A stretch of 13,295 nucleotides of DNA from Bryobacterales bacterium (lineage in GTDB: Bacteria > Acidobacteriota > Terriglobia > Bryobacterales > Bryobacteraceae). Numbering within the stretch: the stretch's first letter is position 1; each line of letters begins with the position of its first letter. Where the stretch lies: assembly GCA_016789785.1 (NCBI GenBank), contig JAEUQE010000111.1, positions 8,220-21,514 of the forward strand. The letters are read 5' to 3'. The notes beneath the pieces are model-generated. The model made no database searches. It was not told the DNA's origin and was given only the letters and a program-made list of their open reading frames with translations. Of the stretch, positions 1 to 8,700 are shown in pieces. Both the position numbers and the translations under genes were made by a program.

Positions 1-1437
1 TAGATCTTCGTTGGAGCCCGAAGCAATGGTCTCGGCGAAGAACGTGGGCGAATAGGTGTGGGTCCAGGAAAGGACAGCCGAGTCATTGCGGACGGGACGG
101 AACGTGACGTTCGCTGCCTGATCCAGAAGCACCGGAGATCCGTCGGCGCCGGATCGCCCCATGCTCCAGCGTCCACCGTGTGTGTAGCGGCCGAACACCT
201 GATCACGCTCCGAGAACCGGTGGTCGATGCGAACCGTCTCGGTGTGATCGCGCCGGTTGGAGACGGCGGGTGCGAAGTAGTTGGGGGCCACCAGAGGATT
301 GATGTCCGGATGAGTGGGCGCGGGAGTGACGCTGTAGAGATACCTCGCGAGCGGGCTCTGGCGGCTGATGGGAATCCGGTTGTTGACGTAGGGCATGCGC
401 GACCATGTGGCGGTGGTGGTCCACGGATCGTAGAGAGTGATCTGGCGGCCGGCGCTGTCAATCAACCCGGAGAAGTCGCCTTCGCGCATAGCGAGCGTCG
501 GCATGGTGGTGGATGTGGTGGATGCGGAGTGGTTCCGAAATGCTTCGAAAGCGAAAAAGAAGAATGTGCGGTTTCGTCCGTTGTATAGCTTCGGAAGGTA
601 GACAGGTCCACCGAGCGATGCGCCGAATTCATTGCGGACCAAGTGCGGCGCTTTGGTGAAGAAGTCCTGCCGGCGGCGCGCCACGCCAAACGAGTTGTTG
701 CGCATGGTATGGAACAAGGCGCCATGGAGATCATTCGTGCCGGCTCTTGTGCCGATGATGGTCGTCGCAGGGCGGTTCATCTTGGCGGATGAGTTATTCG
801 TTTCGACACGAAACTCTTCAATGCTGTCGAGCCCTGGAGGGCGGCCCGCGAGTTCCCCGGTGTCGCGATTGGTGAGAACCGCGCCGTCTTGCAGAAACTC
901 CATCGCCGTGGCTCGCAGCCCGTAGACACGTGGACTGGAGGACGCGCCTTCGAGGCCGGGCGTAGTGGACTGCACCAGCGTTTGGACGAAGCGGCCGTTC
1001 AGCGGGAGTTGCTCAATGCGTGCGCGCTCCACCACACTGCCCAGCGTGGCGGCGGTGGTGGTGACCAGCGGTGTGACGTCGCCAGCAACCGTGATTTCCG
1101 TGGCGGTTTGGGCGACGGTGAGCACAGGATCAACGACAGCGGTCTGTCCGATTTGGAGCACCAGCGAGCCTTCCCAGGACTGCATGCCGGAGGATTGCAC
1201 TGTGATCTTGTAGCTTCCGATGGCAACCGAAGGGAAGACGAAGAATCCGGTCTCGTTTGTGACGGTTTCGCTTCGGCGGCCTGTGCTGGTGTGGGTCAGC
1301 GCGACCGTCGCATTGGGAATCATGGCCGACGTCGCGTCGCGAACGTTGCCTTGAATCTTGCCCGCGCCGGTTTGGGCCGCGAGCGGCAGGGTCAGCACGA
1401 GGCTGAGTGCGAATACAATGCTACAACGAAATGACAT
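1..1437 (-). CDS. Oar-like TonB-dependent outer-membrane receptor, N-terminal part (runs off left edge)
   Basis: An outer-membrane receptor/transporter of the Oar-like group, which imports or binds large substrates at the cell surface. The reading frame is open for 479 codons, from the ATG at 1437 to base 1, so the C-terminal barrel is missing. The start is supported by AAGGAG six bases upstream. Residues 1-22 are a signal peptide ending in 'LPLAAQ'. Residues about 26-107 form a carboxypeptidase-regulatory-like beta sandwich ('GKIQGNVRDATSAMIPNATV', 'GSYKITVQSSG'). A plug domain follows, with 'QLPLNGR' near residue 145, a motif typical of acidobacterial paralogues. Later come 'GASLGGPVYLPKLYNGRNRTFFF' (here split by no stop) and 'RIDHRFSERDQVFGRYTH', both usual barrel-entry segments. 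It is divergent from the operon at 1568. The substrate cannot be read from the sequence. Family call is firm; length and integrity beyond the edge are unknown. Confidence 0.9.
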   Translation of the reverse strand, partial: MSFRCSIVFALSLVLTLPLAAQTGAGKIQGNVRDATSAMIPNATVALTHTSTGRRSETVTNETGFFVFPSVAIGSYKITVQSSGMQSWEGSLVLQIGQTAVVDPVLTVAQTATEITVAGDVTPLVTTTAATLGSVVERARIEQLPLNGRFVQTLVQSTTPGLEGASSSPRVYGLRATAMEFLQDGAVLTNRDTGELAGRPPGLDSIEEFRVETNNSSAKMNRPATTIIGTRAGTNDLHGALFHTMRNNSFGVARRRQDFFTKAPHLVRNEFGASLGGPVYLPKLYNGRNRTFFFFAFEAFRNHSASTTSTTMPTLAMREGDFSGLIDSAGRQITLYDPWTTTATWSRMPYVNNRIPISRQSPLARYLYSVTPAPTHPDINPLVAPNYFAPAVSNRRDHTETVRIDHRFSERDQVFGRYTHGGRWSMGRSGADGSPVLLDQAANVTFRPVRNDSAVLSWTHTYSPTFFAETIASGSNEDL

Positions 1438-1503
1438 GGAATCTCCTTCACCGGCGTAGACACGGCTGTTGGGAAGAGACGGGCTTCCAGATGCTTTTTG
1501 GAC

Positions 1504-1509
1504 AGTATA
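1504..1509 (-). promoter_or_regulatory. Candidate -10 element for the left-edge receptor gene
   Basis: On the minus strand this reads TATACT, five of six matches to the sigma-70 -10 consensus. It would start transcription near 1497 and give a leader of about 60 bases that includes the AAGGAG ribosome-binding site. No convincing -35 hexamer is seen at the normal spacing. Confidence 0.35.
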
Positions 1510-1553
1510 CAGGCAATCGCCGGATTCGAACCCAAAAACTTGCGCGGAGCACA

Positions 1554-1559
1554 TATAAT
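1554..1559 (+). promoter_or_regulatory. Candidate -10 element for the 1568 operon
   Basis: A perfect TATAAT ends eight bases before the ATG at 1568. The expected transcription start is at about 1566-1568, so the messenger would be leaderless or nearly so. This agrees with the lack of a Shine-Dalgarno sequence at the right distance; the only GGAG is about 18 bases upstream. No good -35 is visible 16-18 bases upstream. Confidence 0.45.
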
Positions 1560-1567
1560 GAGCCGAT

Positions 1568-2758
1568 ATGAAATCCACACGCCGCCGTGTTCTGCAAACC
1601 GCTGCTCTCGCGCCTGCCGCCGCTGCCGCCGCGGCGCCAACCGCCAGTGTCAGCGCATCCACACCGTCGAGCCTCTATGCGAGCCTCGGCATCAAGCCCG
1701 TGATCAACGGTGTCGGAGTTGTGACGGTGCTGGGTGGTTCCATCATGCCGCCCGAGGTGATACGCGCGATGGAGGAGGCGTCGCGCTACTTCATTCCGCT
1801 TCCCGAGTTGCAGAAGAAGGTTGGCGAGCGGATCGCCGAGCTGTTGCAAGCGCCCGCGGCGATGGTCACGTGTGGCGCGGCTTCGGCGATTTCGGTGGGC
1901 ACGGCTGCGTGCCTGTCGCAAGGCGATGCCGCGAAACTCCGTCAGTTGCCGAATCGCGAAGGCATACGCTACGAGGTGATTCAGCAGAAGTCACACCGCT
2001 CCGGATATGAGCATCAGATGGAGATGTGCGGCGCGAAGATCGTGACGGTGGAGACGCGCAGGGAACTGGAAGCGGCGATCAACGATCGCACAGGAATGAT
2101 GTTCTTCCTCAACAAGGCCGAGCCCAGCGGTGAGGTGAAGGCTGAGGACTTCGTGAAGATCGGCAAGGAACGCGGCGTTCCCACGATGAATGATGCCGCG
2201 TCGGATGCGACACCGAAGGATAACCTGTGGAAGTACACCAAGCAGGGATTCGATCTCGTGATCTTCTCAGGAGGCAAAGCGCTGCGTGGACCGCAAGCCT
2301 CGGGGCTTCTGCTGGGGAGAAAGGATCTGATCGCGGCATCGCTTCCCGCGATGTCACCTTTCGGGGGAATCGGGCGCGGCATGAAGGTGGGCAAGGAAGA
2401 ACTGTGCGGCTTGCTTGCGGCGGTGGAACGTTACCTGAAAGTGGATCATGCCGCGGAGTGGCGCGAGTTGGAGGCGCGGGTGACCTCGATTCGTAGCGCT
2501 CTCAACGGTGTGAAGGGAATCGCGACGGAACGGCACATTCCTGTGATTGCGAATGAAGTGCCGCACGTTACGGTGGAGTGGGATGAAGCGGCGCGAGGGC
2601 TGACGGCGCAGCAAGTGTCGGAGAAACTGCTGGCCGGCGATCCGCCGATTCACGTGCAGCGGCCCGGGAAGGGCAAGCTGCTGATCTCGGTGTGGATGAT
2701 GCGGGGCGATGAGCCGAAGATCGTGGGGAAGCGGTTGCGAGAGATCCTGTCGGCATAA
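1568..2758 (+). CDS. Tat-exported SelA-like PLP-dependent enzyme (aminotransferase-V fold)
   Basis: A PLP enzyme of the SelA-like group (L-seryl-tRNA selenium transferase / D-glucosaminate-6-phosphate ammonia-lyase relatives), probably a lyase or transferase acting outside the cytoplasm. At 396 residues it is shorter than true SelA and has no tRNA-binding N-terminal domain, so selenocysteine synthesis is unlikely. Residues 5-7 (RRR) followed by 'VLQTAALA' and an Ala-rich stretch to about residue 30 form a Tat-type signal; Tat export fits an enzyme that folds around PLP first. The subfamily N-terminus 'LGIKPVINGVG' is at 40-50. 'VTCGAASAISV' (100-110) should bind the phosphate. D209 in 'NDAASD' suits the pyridine-nitrogen partner. 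K237 in 'FSGGKALRGPQASG' is the predicted Schiff-base lysine. R270 lies in 'IGRGMKVGKEEL'. It is the first gene of a three-gene operon. The substrate is unknown; an amino sugar acid is a guess from the ammonia-lyase relatives. Confidence 0.85.
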   Translation: MKSTRRRVLQTAALAPAAAAAAAPTASVSASTPSSLYASLGIKPVINGVGVVTVLGGSIMPPEVIRAMEEASRYFIPLPELQKKVGERIAELLQAPAAMVTCGAASAISVGTAACLSQGDAAKLRQLPNREGIRYEVIQQKSHRSGYEHQMEMCGAKIVTVETRRELEAAINDRTGMMFFLNKAEPSGEVKAEDFVKIGKERGVPTMNDAASDATPKDNLWKYTKQGFDLVIFSGGKALRGPQASGLLLGRKDLIAASLPAMSPFGGIGRGMKVGKEELCGLLAAVERYLKVDHAAEWRELEARVTSIRSALNGVKGIATERHIPVIANEVPHVTVEWDEAARGLTAQQVSEKLLAGDPPIHVQRPGKGKLLISVWMMRGDEPKIVGKRLREILSA

Positions 2759-2767
2759 GGAGAAACC

Positions 2768-3694
2768 ATGCGCATCGAACGTCCGGGACGCGAAGACCGC
2801 GCGTGGACGAGACGCGCGCTATTAACGGCAGGCGCTTGCGCGATTGCTTCGTCTCAGCAGCGCGCGCCAGTGGTGAATGCAGCCGAGCATGCGTGGGTGC
2901 TGAACACGAAGTACCCGATGCCACGGGATCTCGCGGTGTGTCCCACGAATCTGCCGGACCATGAGTACTCGGCAGAGTTTTTGCTATCGGAGATGCGCAC
3001 CTACCGGGTGGATCACGTGGTGATCTCGCACGTGTGCTACTACGGGCGCGACAACTCCTATCCCAGCTATTGCGTGAAGAAGTATCCTGGCAAGTTCGCC
3101 GCGATTGGCCTGTTGGTGGGGCATCGCTTGCACTCGCCGGAGGATCCGGAGAATCCCTCGCGGCTGGAGCGGTTGATTCGCGAGGATGGGCTGGTTGGGT
3201 TGCGCCTAAGTCCGATCTACAATCGCGATGTTGTCTGGTTGAACAGCCCCGCCTGCTATCCGTTGTGGAAGAAAGCCGAGCAGCTCAACGCGACCTTCAA
3301 CATCTATCTCGCGCCGGACCAGGTGCGCCAGGTTGGCCACATGGCGGAGCGATTTCCCGGAGTGAACGTCGTGATCGACCATCTGGCGATGATCGACATT
3401 GCGGCGCCGGACTCCGATGGATTCGGCCCGCTGCTTGAGTTGGCGAAGTATCCGAACGTGTATATCCGCACGTCGCTGCACAATCCTTCGAAGACGAAGG
3501 AGATGCCATATCGCGATGTGTGGCCCTTTTTGAAGAGGCTCTACGATCGTTACGGCGGCCGCCGGATGATCTGGGGGAATTTCTTCGAGTACGTGATCAT
3601 GAAAGAAACCATTCCATTCTTCACCGCGGAGGACAAGGAGTGGATTCTGGGACGCACCGCATACAGGCTCTATGGATTCGGGAGGCAGCGATGA
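2768..3694 (+). CDS. Tat-exported amidohydrolase-2-like (TIM-barrel) protein with altered active site
   Basis: A 308-residue member of the amidohydrolase-2 (lactonase/decarboxylase-like) TIM-barrel group. 'TRRALLTAGACAIASS' (14-29) is a Tat signal, so it should act in the periplasm beside the preceding PLP enzyme. Family landmarks are 'GLRLSPIY' (144-151), 'FPGVNVVIDHLAMID' (196-210) and 'YPNVYIRTS' (228-236). Two landmarks are altered. The first-strand HxH is replaced by A-E-H (39-41) before 'AWVLNTKYP'. The late 'W-G-S-D-(W/F)-P' segment with the catalytic Asp reads 'IWGNFFEY' (268-275). It may therefore be a metal-independent hydrolase, an altered enzyme or a binding protein. The start is secure: a TAAGGAG ribosome-binding site overlaps the stop of the upstream gene, nine bases before this ATG. 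The 3' end overlaps the next gene by ATGA. Fold call is good, reaction unknown. Confidence 0.78.
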   Translation: MRIERPGREDRAWTRRALLTAGACAIASSQQRAPVVNAAEHAWVLNTKYPMPRDLAVCPTNLPDHEYSAEFLLSEMRTYRVDHVVISHVCYYGRDNSYPSYCVKKYPGKFAAIGLLVGHRLHSPEDPENPSRLERLIREDGLVGLRLSPIYNRDVVWLNSPACYPLWKKAEQLNATFNIYLAPDQVRQVGHMAERFPGVNVVIDHLAMIDIAAPDSDGFGPLLELAKYPNVYIRTSLHNPSKTKEMPYRDVWPFLKRLYDRYGGRRMIWGNFFEYVIMKETIPFFTAEDKEWILGRTAYRLYGFGRQR

Positions 3695-4422
3695 GAGCGT
3701 GGCGTTGCTTGCTGGCTGGTTTGTGTATCGTACTGCCACTGTGCGGGCAGACGGAACCGCGTTACAGCATCTCCCGCGCGCAAGGCCGCATCAAGATCGA
3801 CGGCAAGCTCGATGAGGCGGCGTGGAAGCGCGCGGAGCCCGTGGGCGACTTCCATTTCAACTGGTGGAAGGAAGGTGAAAAGGAACAGACCGAAGCGAAG
3901 ATGCTTTGGGATGACCGCAACCTGTACGTCAGCTACTACTGCCATGACAAGCACATTTCGGCGGATGTGGTTGAACGGCATGGGCCGGTGTCGCGCGATG
4001 ATTCGGTGGAAATCTTCGTGAGTCCCAATCCGGCGAAGCCTCGCAACTATTACGGCTTCGAGATGAACGTGATCGGCACGATGCTGAACTTCCTGCGCGC
4101 CGATTGGTACACGGGGCCGTTTCATTGGGAGCCGGAGGGTGTCACATGGCGCACGTCGCACCACGGGATGGCATCGAAACAGGATGCACAGGGCGAGACG
4201 CACTGGGTTTTGGAGATTGCGATTCCGTTCAAGAATTTCGTGAAGGATGCTGCGCACACTCCTCCTCATGATGGCGATACGTGGCGGCTGAACTTGAATC
4301 GGGCTGGGGGGAAAACGAACGCGCAGTTCAGCACATGGTCGCCAGTGCGGACGGACAAGCCGAACTTTCATGTGCCGGAGTCATTCGGATGGGTACGGTT
4401 CGTGAAGGGGCCGGCACGCTGA
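3691..4422 (+). CDS. Secreted CBM9-like carbohydrate-binding protein
   Basis: A 243-residue exported protein that is essentially one CBM9-like (family 9 carbohydrate-binding / DOMON-type) beta sandwich. It has no visible catalytic domain, so it probably binds a glycan or glycan fragment in the periplasm or at the cell surface. The start is the ATG overlapping the upstream stop (ATGA), preceded by GGAGG at 3681-3685; the longer upstream reading frame is only antisense-like extension into the amidohydrolase. Residues 1-20 are a signal peptide; Cys18 in 'LPLCGQ' is not a good lipobox. Landmarks in order: 'IDGKLDEAAWKRAEPV' (36-51), 'NLYVSYYCHDKHI' (77-89), 'DDSVEIFVSP' (103-112), 'YYGFEMNVIG' (120-129), 'EIAIPFKNF' (175-183), 'WRLNLNR' (198-204), 'FSTWSPV' (213-219), 'FGWVRF' (232-237). 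It is the last gene of the three-gene operon, which supports carbohydrate as the operon's substrate class. Confidence 0.82.
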   Translation: MRAWRCLLAGLCIVLPLCGQTEPRYSISRAQGRIKIDGKLDEAAWKRAEPVGDFHFNWWKEGEKEQTEAKMLWDDRNLYVSYYCHDKHISADVVERHGPVSRDDSVEIFVSPNPAKPRNYYGFEMNVIGTMLNFLRADWYTGPFHWEPEGVTWRTSHHGMASKQDAQGETHWVLEIAIPFKNFVKDAAHTPPHDGDTWRLNLNRAGGKTNAQFSTWSPVRTDKPNFHVPESFGWVRFVKGPAR

Positions 4423-4442
4423 TGAGGAAATGAAGCGGCCCC
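4407..4442. terminator. Possible hairpin between the CBM9-like gene and dprA
   Basis: GGGGCCG at 4407-4413 and CGGCCCC at 4436-4442 are perfectly complementary and separated by 22 bases. They span the stop of the plus-strand operon (4422) and stop six bases before the end of dprA (4449). The loop is long and there is no T run on either side, so this is a weak terminator candidate for two convergent genes. Confidence 0.22.
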
Positions 4443-4448
4443 GGTGCG

Positions 4449-5630
4449 CTACCACACCTTCACATACTGTTTGCCCGGCAACTGGCGCACGATGCCCATC
4501 ATCTCGAGTTCAAACAGAGCGGCAATCACTTCCGAGGAAGAGCACTGTGTGGCCCGTTCGATGAGAGCATCAATGTGGACCGGCTCATCGAGTGGAATTG
4601 CATTGAGGAGCGCGCGGGCAATTGGTGAGAGCGGATCAGGAGAGGGTGGCTGCCCGAAGTCGAGATGACCTTGCGGTGGAGGTGCGCCGGGCCGTGATTG
4701 CTGGAGCCGCAGCCGGTTGTCCGGGGAAAGGCTGGCGAGGATGTCTTCGACGTCCTGCACGAGAGTGGCGCCCTGTTTGATCAGGAGGTTCGGTCCCCAA
4801 CTGAGCTTGTTTGTGATGTTGCCGGGAACGGCGTAGAGTTCACGGCCTTGCTCCACTGCCAGACGCGCCGTAATGCCGGAGCCGCTATACTTCGCGCCCT
4901 CGACAACCATGACGCCGGTGCTGAGGCCGGACACGATGCGATTGCGGATGGGGAAGTTCTGCGGGTAGGCCGGTGTGGACATCGGGAACTCGGAGATCAG
5001 CAGGCCAGTGGCAGCGATCTGATCGGCGAGCTTGCGATTCTCGGCAGGATAGACGAGATCGACGCCGCAGCCCAGCACGGCCGCGGTGTGGCCGCCGACT
5101 TCGAGCGCCCCCTTGTGCGCGGAGGTGTCGATGCCGCGCGCCATTCCGCTGACAATGGTGAAGCCTTGCAGCGCGAGATCACGCGAGAGTTTGTCGCTGG
5201 CCGACATTCCGTAGGCCGTGGGCCTGCGGGTTCCAACCACGGCGATCATCAAGGTGTTCAGCAACTCGGCGCGGCCCCGCAGAAACAGCACCGGGGGAGG
5301 ATCGAAGATCGCACGCAGAGGCTTCGGATAGCGCGAATCCGCCAACGTTACCAGCTTTACGTCGAGTGACAGCATCTTCTGCTGCTGCGTCACCGCGTCG
5401 TCGAACGTGCAGCCGCTGACGATCGACTGCGCGGTTGCCTGGGACACTCCGGCGGCTTCCAATTCGGAGATCGAGGCACGGAACAGCGCGCGCGGAGAAT
5501 GAAACTGCTCCAGCAGTTGCGACACGCGGCGCGGGCCGAGACCGGGCACCAGTTGCAGCGCGAGCCAGTAAAGCTGCTCTTCGCGGTTGGTCTCGTCGAT
5601 GGACGGGGCGAGCGTTGGTCTGGCGGACAT
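4449..5630 (-). CDS. dprA: DNA-processing protein DprA (natural transformation)
   Basis: A cytoplasmic protein that binds incoming single-stranded DNA during natural transformation and loads RecA on it. The 393 residues show the full family layout. A helix-hairpin-helix-like N-terminus has 'VPGLGPRRVSQLL' (28-40). The central Rossmann-type DNA-processing domain has 'VVGTRRP' (131-137), 'SGMARGIDTSAHKGAL' (161-176), 'PQNFPIRNRIVSGLS' (223-237) and 'VPGN' (268-271). A Pro-rich linker leads to a C-terminal winged-helix domain (about 333-393). I chose the ATG at 5630. An in-frame TTG at 5636 adds two residues, but neither start has a well-spaced Shine-Dalgarno sequence: GGAG directly abuts the ATG, and an in-frame stop lies shortly upstream. 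The gene is convergent with the CBM9-like gene and divergent from the receptor at 5712. Its frequent partner topA is not beside it. No sign of damage. Confidence 0.95.
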   Translation of the reverse strand: MSARPTLAPSIDETNREEQLYWLALQLVPGLGPRRVSQLLEQFHSPRALFRASISELEAAGVSQATAQSIVSGCTFDDAVTQQQKMLSLDVKLVTLADSRYPKPLRAIFDPPPVLFLRGRAELLNTLMIAVVGTRRPTAYGMSASDKLSRDLALQGFTIVSGMARGIDTSAHKGALEVGGHTAAVLGCGVDLVYPAENRKLADQIAATGLLISEFPMSTPAYPQNFPIRNRIVSGLSTGVMVVEGAKYSGSGITARLAVEQGRELYAVPGNITNKLSWGPNLLIKQGATLVQDVEDILASLSPDNRLRLQQSRPGAPPPQGHLDFGQPPSPDPLSPIARALLNAIPLDEPVHIDALIERATQCSSSEVIAALFELEMMGIVRQLPGKQYVKVW

Positions 5631-5660
5631 CTCCAAGGATGGAGTGGCGCGAGCGGTTCG

Positions 5661-5677
5661 AGATTCTCACAGAATCT
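5661..5677. repeat. Short perfect inverted repeat in the dprA/receptor intergenic region (candidate operator)
   Basis: AGATTCT and AGAATCT form 7-base arms around CAC. The repeat sits in the divergent promoter region between dprA (start 5630) and the receptor (start 5712). It covers the place where a -35 element for the receptor promoter would lie (its candidate -10 is at 5695-5700), which is the geometry of a repressor site. Arms this short also occur by chance. Confidence 0.35.
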
Positions 5678-5691
5678 TCGGGAAAATTCCA

Positions 5692-5700
5692 TGTGATAAG
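5692..5700 (+). promoter_or_regulatory. Candidate extended -10 promoter of the large receptor gene
   Basis: TGTGATAAG fits an extended -10 (TGn followed by GATAAG, four of six consensus positions). It predicts a start near 5707, leaving a leader of only about five bases before the ATG at 5712. No Shine-Dalgarno sequence is present before that ATG, which fits a nearly leaderless messenger. Confidence 0.33.
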
Positions 5701-5711
5701 CTTCCCTCACT

Positions 5712-8700
5712 ATGCTTCGGACCGTGCTCACACTTCCGCTTCTCACCGTATGCGCGATGGCTCAGGACCCCAGAGGATTCGTCAGCGGCACTGTGCTCGA
5801 CTCGTCGGGTGCTGTGATTCCGAACGCGTCCGTTGCGTTCACACAGGTTCGAACCGGCGTAACGCTCCGCTTCACGACGAATGGCGAAGGGATCTACGAG
5901 GCGAACTATCTTCCTACCGGCGAGTACTCGCTGGCGGCGGAGTTTGCGGGCTTCAAGAAGTACAGCCGCACGGGCATCGATCTGCGGATCGGGGAGCGGC
6001 TTCGCATCGACATTACGCTGGAACCGGGTGACGCCAGTGAGAAGATCCAAGTGACCGCCGAGTCGCCGGTGCTGGAGACAACGAACGCGACGGTGGGCCA
6101 GGTGATCGACCGGCAGGTGCTGGCGAACATGCCGATTCGTTCGGGTAGCGTCTCGTGGCTGTATTCTCTTGCGCCAGGAACGACGCTCGCTTCGCTGCCC
6201 TATGACGGTCCTTGGAACATTGATCAATCGAGCGCGGTGCGTGTCGGCGGATCGGGCCTTGGCGGAGTGGACTACAACGTGGATGGTGTGTCGAACAATT
6301 CGTATGGTGGACGCACGGCATTCATTCCGCCGGCGGACATGGTGGAAGAAGTGCGCGTGGATACGTCGAGCTACGATGCGGCGGTGGGTCACACGACGGG
6401 TGGCCAGATCAACATCTCAATGAAGTCGGGAGGCAACGCGCTGCATGGGACGCTTGGGGCGTTCGTGGCGAGTGGTCCGATGATGACGCGGAACTTCTTC
6501 ACCAACGGCTTCATCTTCAATCCCGCGACGGGGCCGATCACCGACGAGAAGATCAAGAGCAACACGCCATTCACGCGCTGGCTGCGGTACAGCGCGGCGG
6601 TCGGCGGTCCGGTGTGGATTCCGAAGATCTACAACGGCCGCAACCGGACATTTTGGATGTTCGGGTATCAGGCGCATAACCGTCTGCGGACGGTGGCATC
6701 GCAAGCATCGGTGCCCACGGAAGCCATGCGTAACGGCGATTTTTCCGCATTGCTGGCCGCCGGTCCGGCCTACCAGATCTTTGATCCGTTCTCGATCACG
6801 CAGGAAGGCGCGCGATTCCGCAGGCAGCCCGTGCCGGGGAACATCGTACCGCGCAATCGAATCTCGGCGGACGCGGCGCGTTATGTGAAGTACTTTCCGC
6901 TGCCCAACGCGGCAGGTACCATTGACTTCACGAACAACTATCAGCGTGCACGTCCCGACAAACAGGATCTGTATCAGCCGATTGTGCGCATCGACCATGT
7001 GCTGAACGATCAGTGGCGCATGTTTGGGCGCTATTCCCAATCGACGTTCTATGGGAGTTTCGACCAGTGGATTCCCGACAGCAACGTACGGGGGCGCAAA
7101 CGTCAGCGTCCCTACAAGGGCGTGGCGCTCGACACCGTGGGCATGTTGAGTTCGACGTTGACGCTGGATGTCCGTTACGGATGGACCTGGTTTAGTGAGA
7201 AGGAAGCGTACGTCAACCAGGGGTACGACCTCTCGGAATTCGGCTTCCCAGCGAGTTTAACGTCGCGGCTGGACCCGCGCGGCGTGACGTTTCCGCTGGT
7301 GACAGTGAATGGAATGCTGCCGCTTGGCAACAACGGCGGCTTCGATGAACGCTACTACACGCATTCGCTTTTGTCGGTGTTGAATTGGACGCGCGGCAAA
7401 CACAGTCTGAAGTTCGGCTTCGATGGACGGCTCTCTTACGACAACTCGATCACGTATGGCAATGTCGCGCCGGCGCTGACGTTCGGCGATGCGTTCACGC
7501 GGGGTCCACTGGACAACTCTCCAGGATCTCCGGGCGGGGGACAGAATTTCGCGAGTCTGCTCTACGGGATTCCGACGGCGGGCGGCGTCGACATCAACGA
7601 TTCGCGGGCGGAGTTCAGCCCGTTCCACTCGTTGTTCGTCCAGGACGACTGGCGGATGACGAAAACATTTACGTTGAATCTTGGTTTGCGATGGGAGTAC
7701 GAAGGGCCAATCCGCGAGCGCTACGACCGGACGTCGCGGGACTTCGACTTCGTCACGACGAATCCGATTGAGACGCAGGCGCGGGCAAACTACGCGCGTG
7801 CTCCGATTCCCGAGATCGCGGCGGCGAACTTCCGCACTCCTGGCGGGCTCACGTTCGCGGGGCGCAATGGTGTGCCGCGCGAACTGCGTCCCGCGTTTCA
7901 CAAAGCCTTCATGCCACGCATCGGATTCGCGTGGAACTTGAGGCCGCGAGTGGTGATTCGCGCGGGATACGGCATCTTCTATTCGCTGCTTGGCGCGGAT
8001 TTCTCCGACGTCTCACAGCCCGGCTTCAACCGCCGCACGAACATAGTGGCGTCGAACGACAACGGGATCACCTACGCGGCTTCGCTGACGAATCCGTTTC
8101 CCGCAGGCGTGGATCTGCCGGAAGGCGCATCGCAGGGGTTGACGACGTTTCTCGGGCGATCGCCGGGATTCTACGCTGCCGATGGGCGCCGCGGCTACAC
8201 CCAGCGATGGAGCTACAACCTGCAGTTCGAGCCCTTCGCGCGTACGGTGGCGGAGATCGGGTATCAGGGCAATCGCGCCACGCGGCTGCGCGTGGGTACC
8301 GATGTGAATCCGATTCCACGGCAGTATCTGAGCAACCTGCCGGTGCGCGATAACAACGTGATCAATTTCCTGACGGGCGCGGTGACGAATCCGTTCCGCG
8401 GGATTGAAGGATTCCGCGGCACCGCCTTCTTTGCGAACGCCAACACTACTCGCGCGCAGTTGCTGCGGCCGCTGCCACACTTCGGCAGCATGAGTCCCGG
8501 ACTACCCGCGGGCTCGTCGTGGTATCACGCGCTCACGGCGAGGATCGAGCGGCGCTTTGCACAGGGCATGTTGCTGCAGGCGAACTACACATGGTCGAAG
8601 GCGATGGAGGCAGTTGCTTATCTGGAACCGACGGACCCCGCGCCGACTCATGTGATCAGCGATCTCGACCGGTCGCACCGGTTCACCTTTGCGGGGCTCT

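Noticed and set aside
58..1434. Several plus-strand frames (58-588, 632-925, 889-1434) that could be small genes.
   Set aside because: The minus strand is open without a stop over the whole region and encodes a clear signal peptide, regulatory-like domain and plug of an Oar-like receptor.
1521..1534. On the minus strand GGGTTCGAATCC looks like the T-arm of a tRNA, suggesting a tRNA remnant or attachment site.
   Set aside because: The stem fails after two pairs, no anticodon arm or acceptor end lies at the right distance, and there is no integrase nearby. It falls between two divergent promoters and is best taken as chance.
4698..5369. A 223-codon open frame on the plus strand opposite dprA, and similar long frames opposite the CBM9-like gene (3670-4371), the receptor (5667-6392, 7257-7901) and the sulfatase.
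   Set aside because: They are antisense shadows of strongly recognisable genes in GC-rich DNA, with Arg/Ala/His-rich compositions, no family motifs and no ribosome-binding sites.
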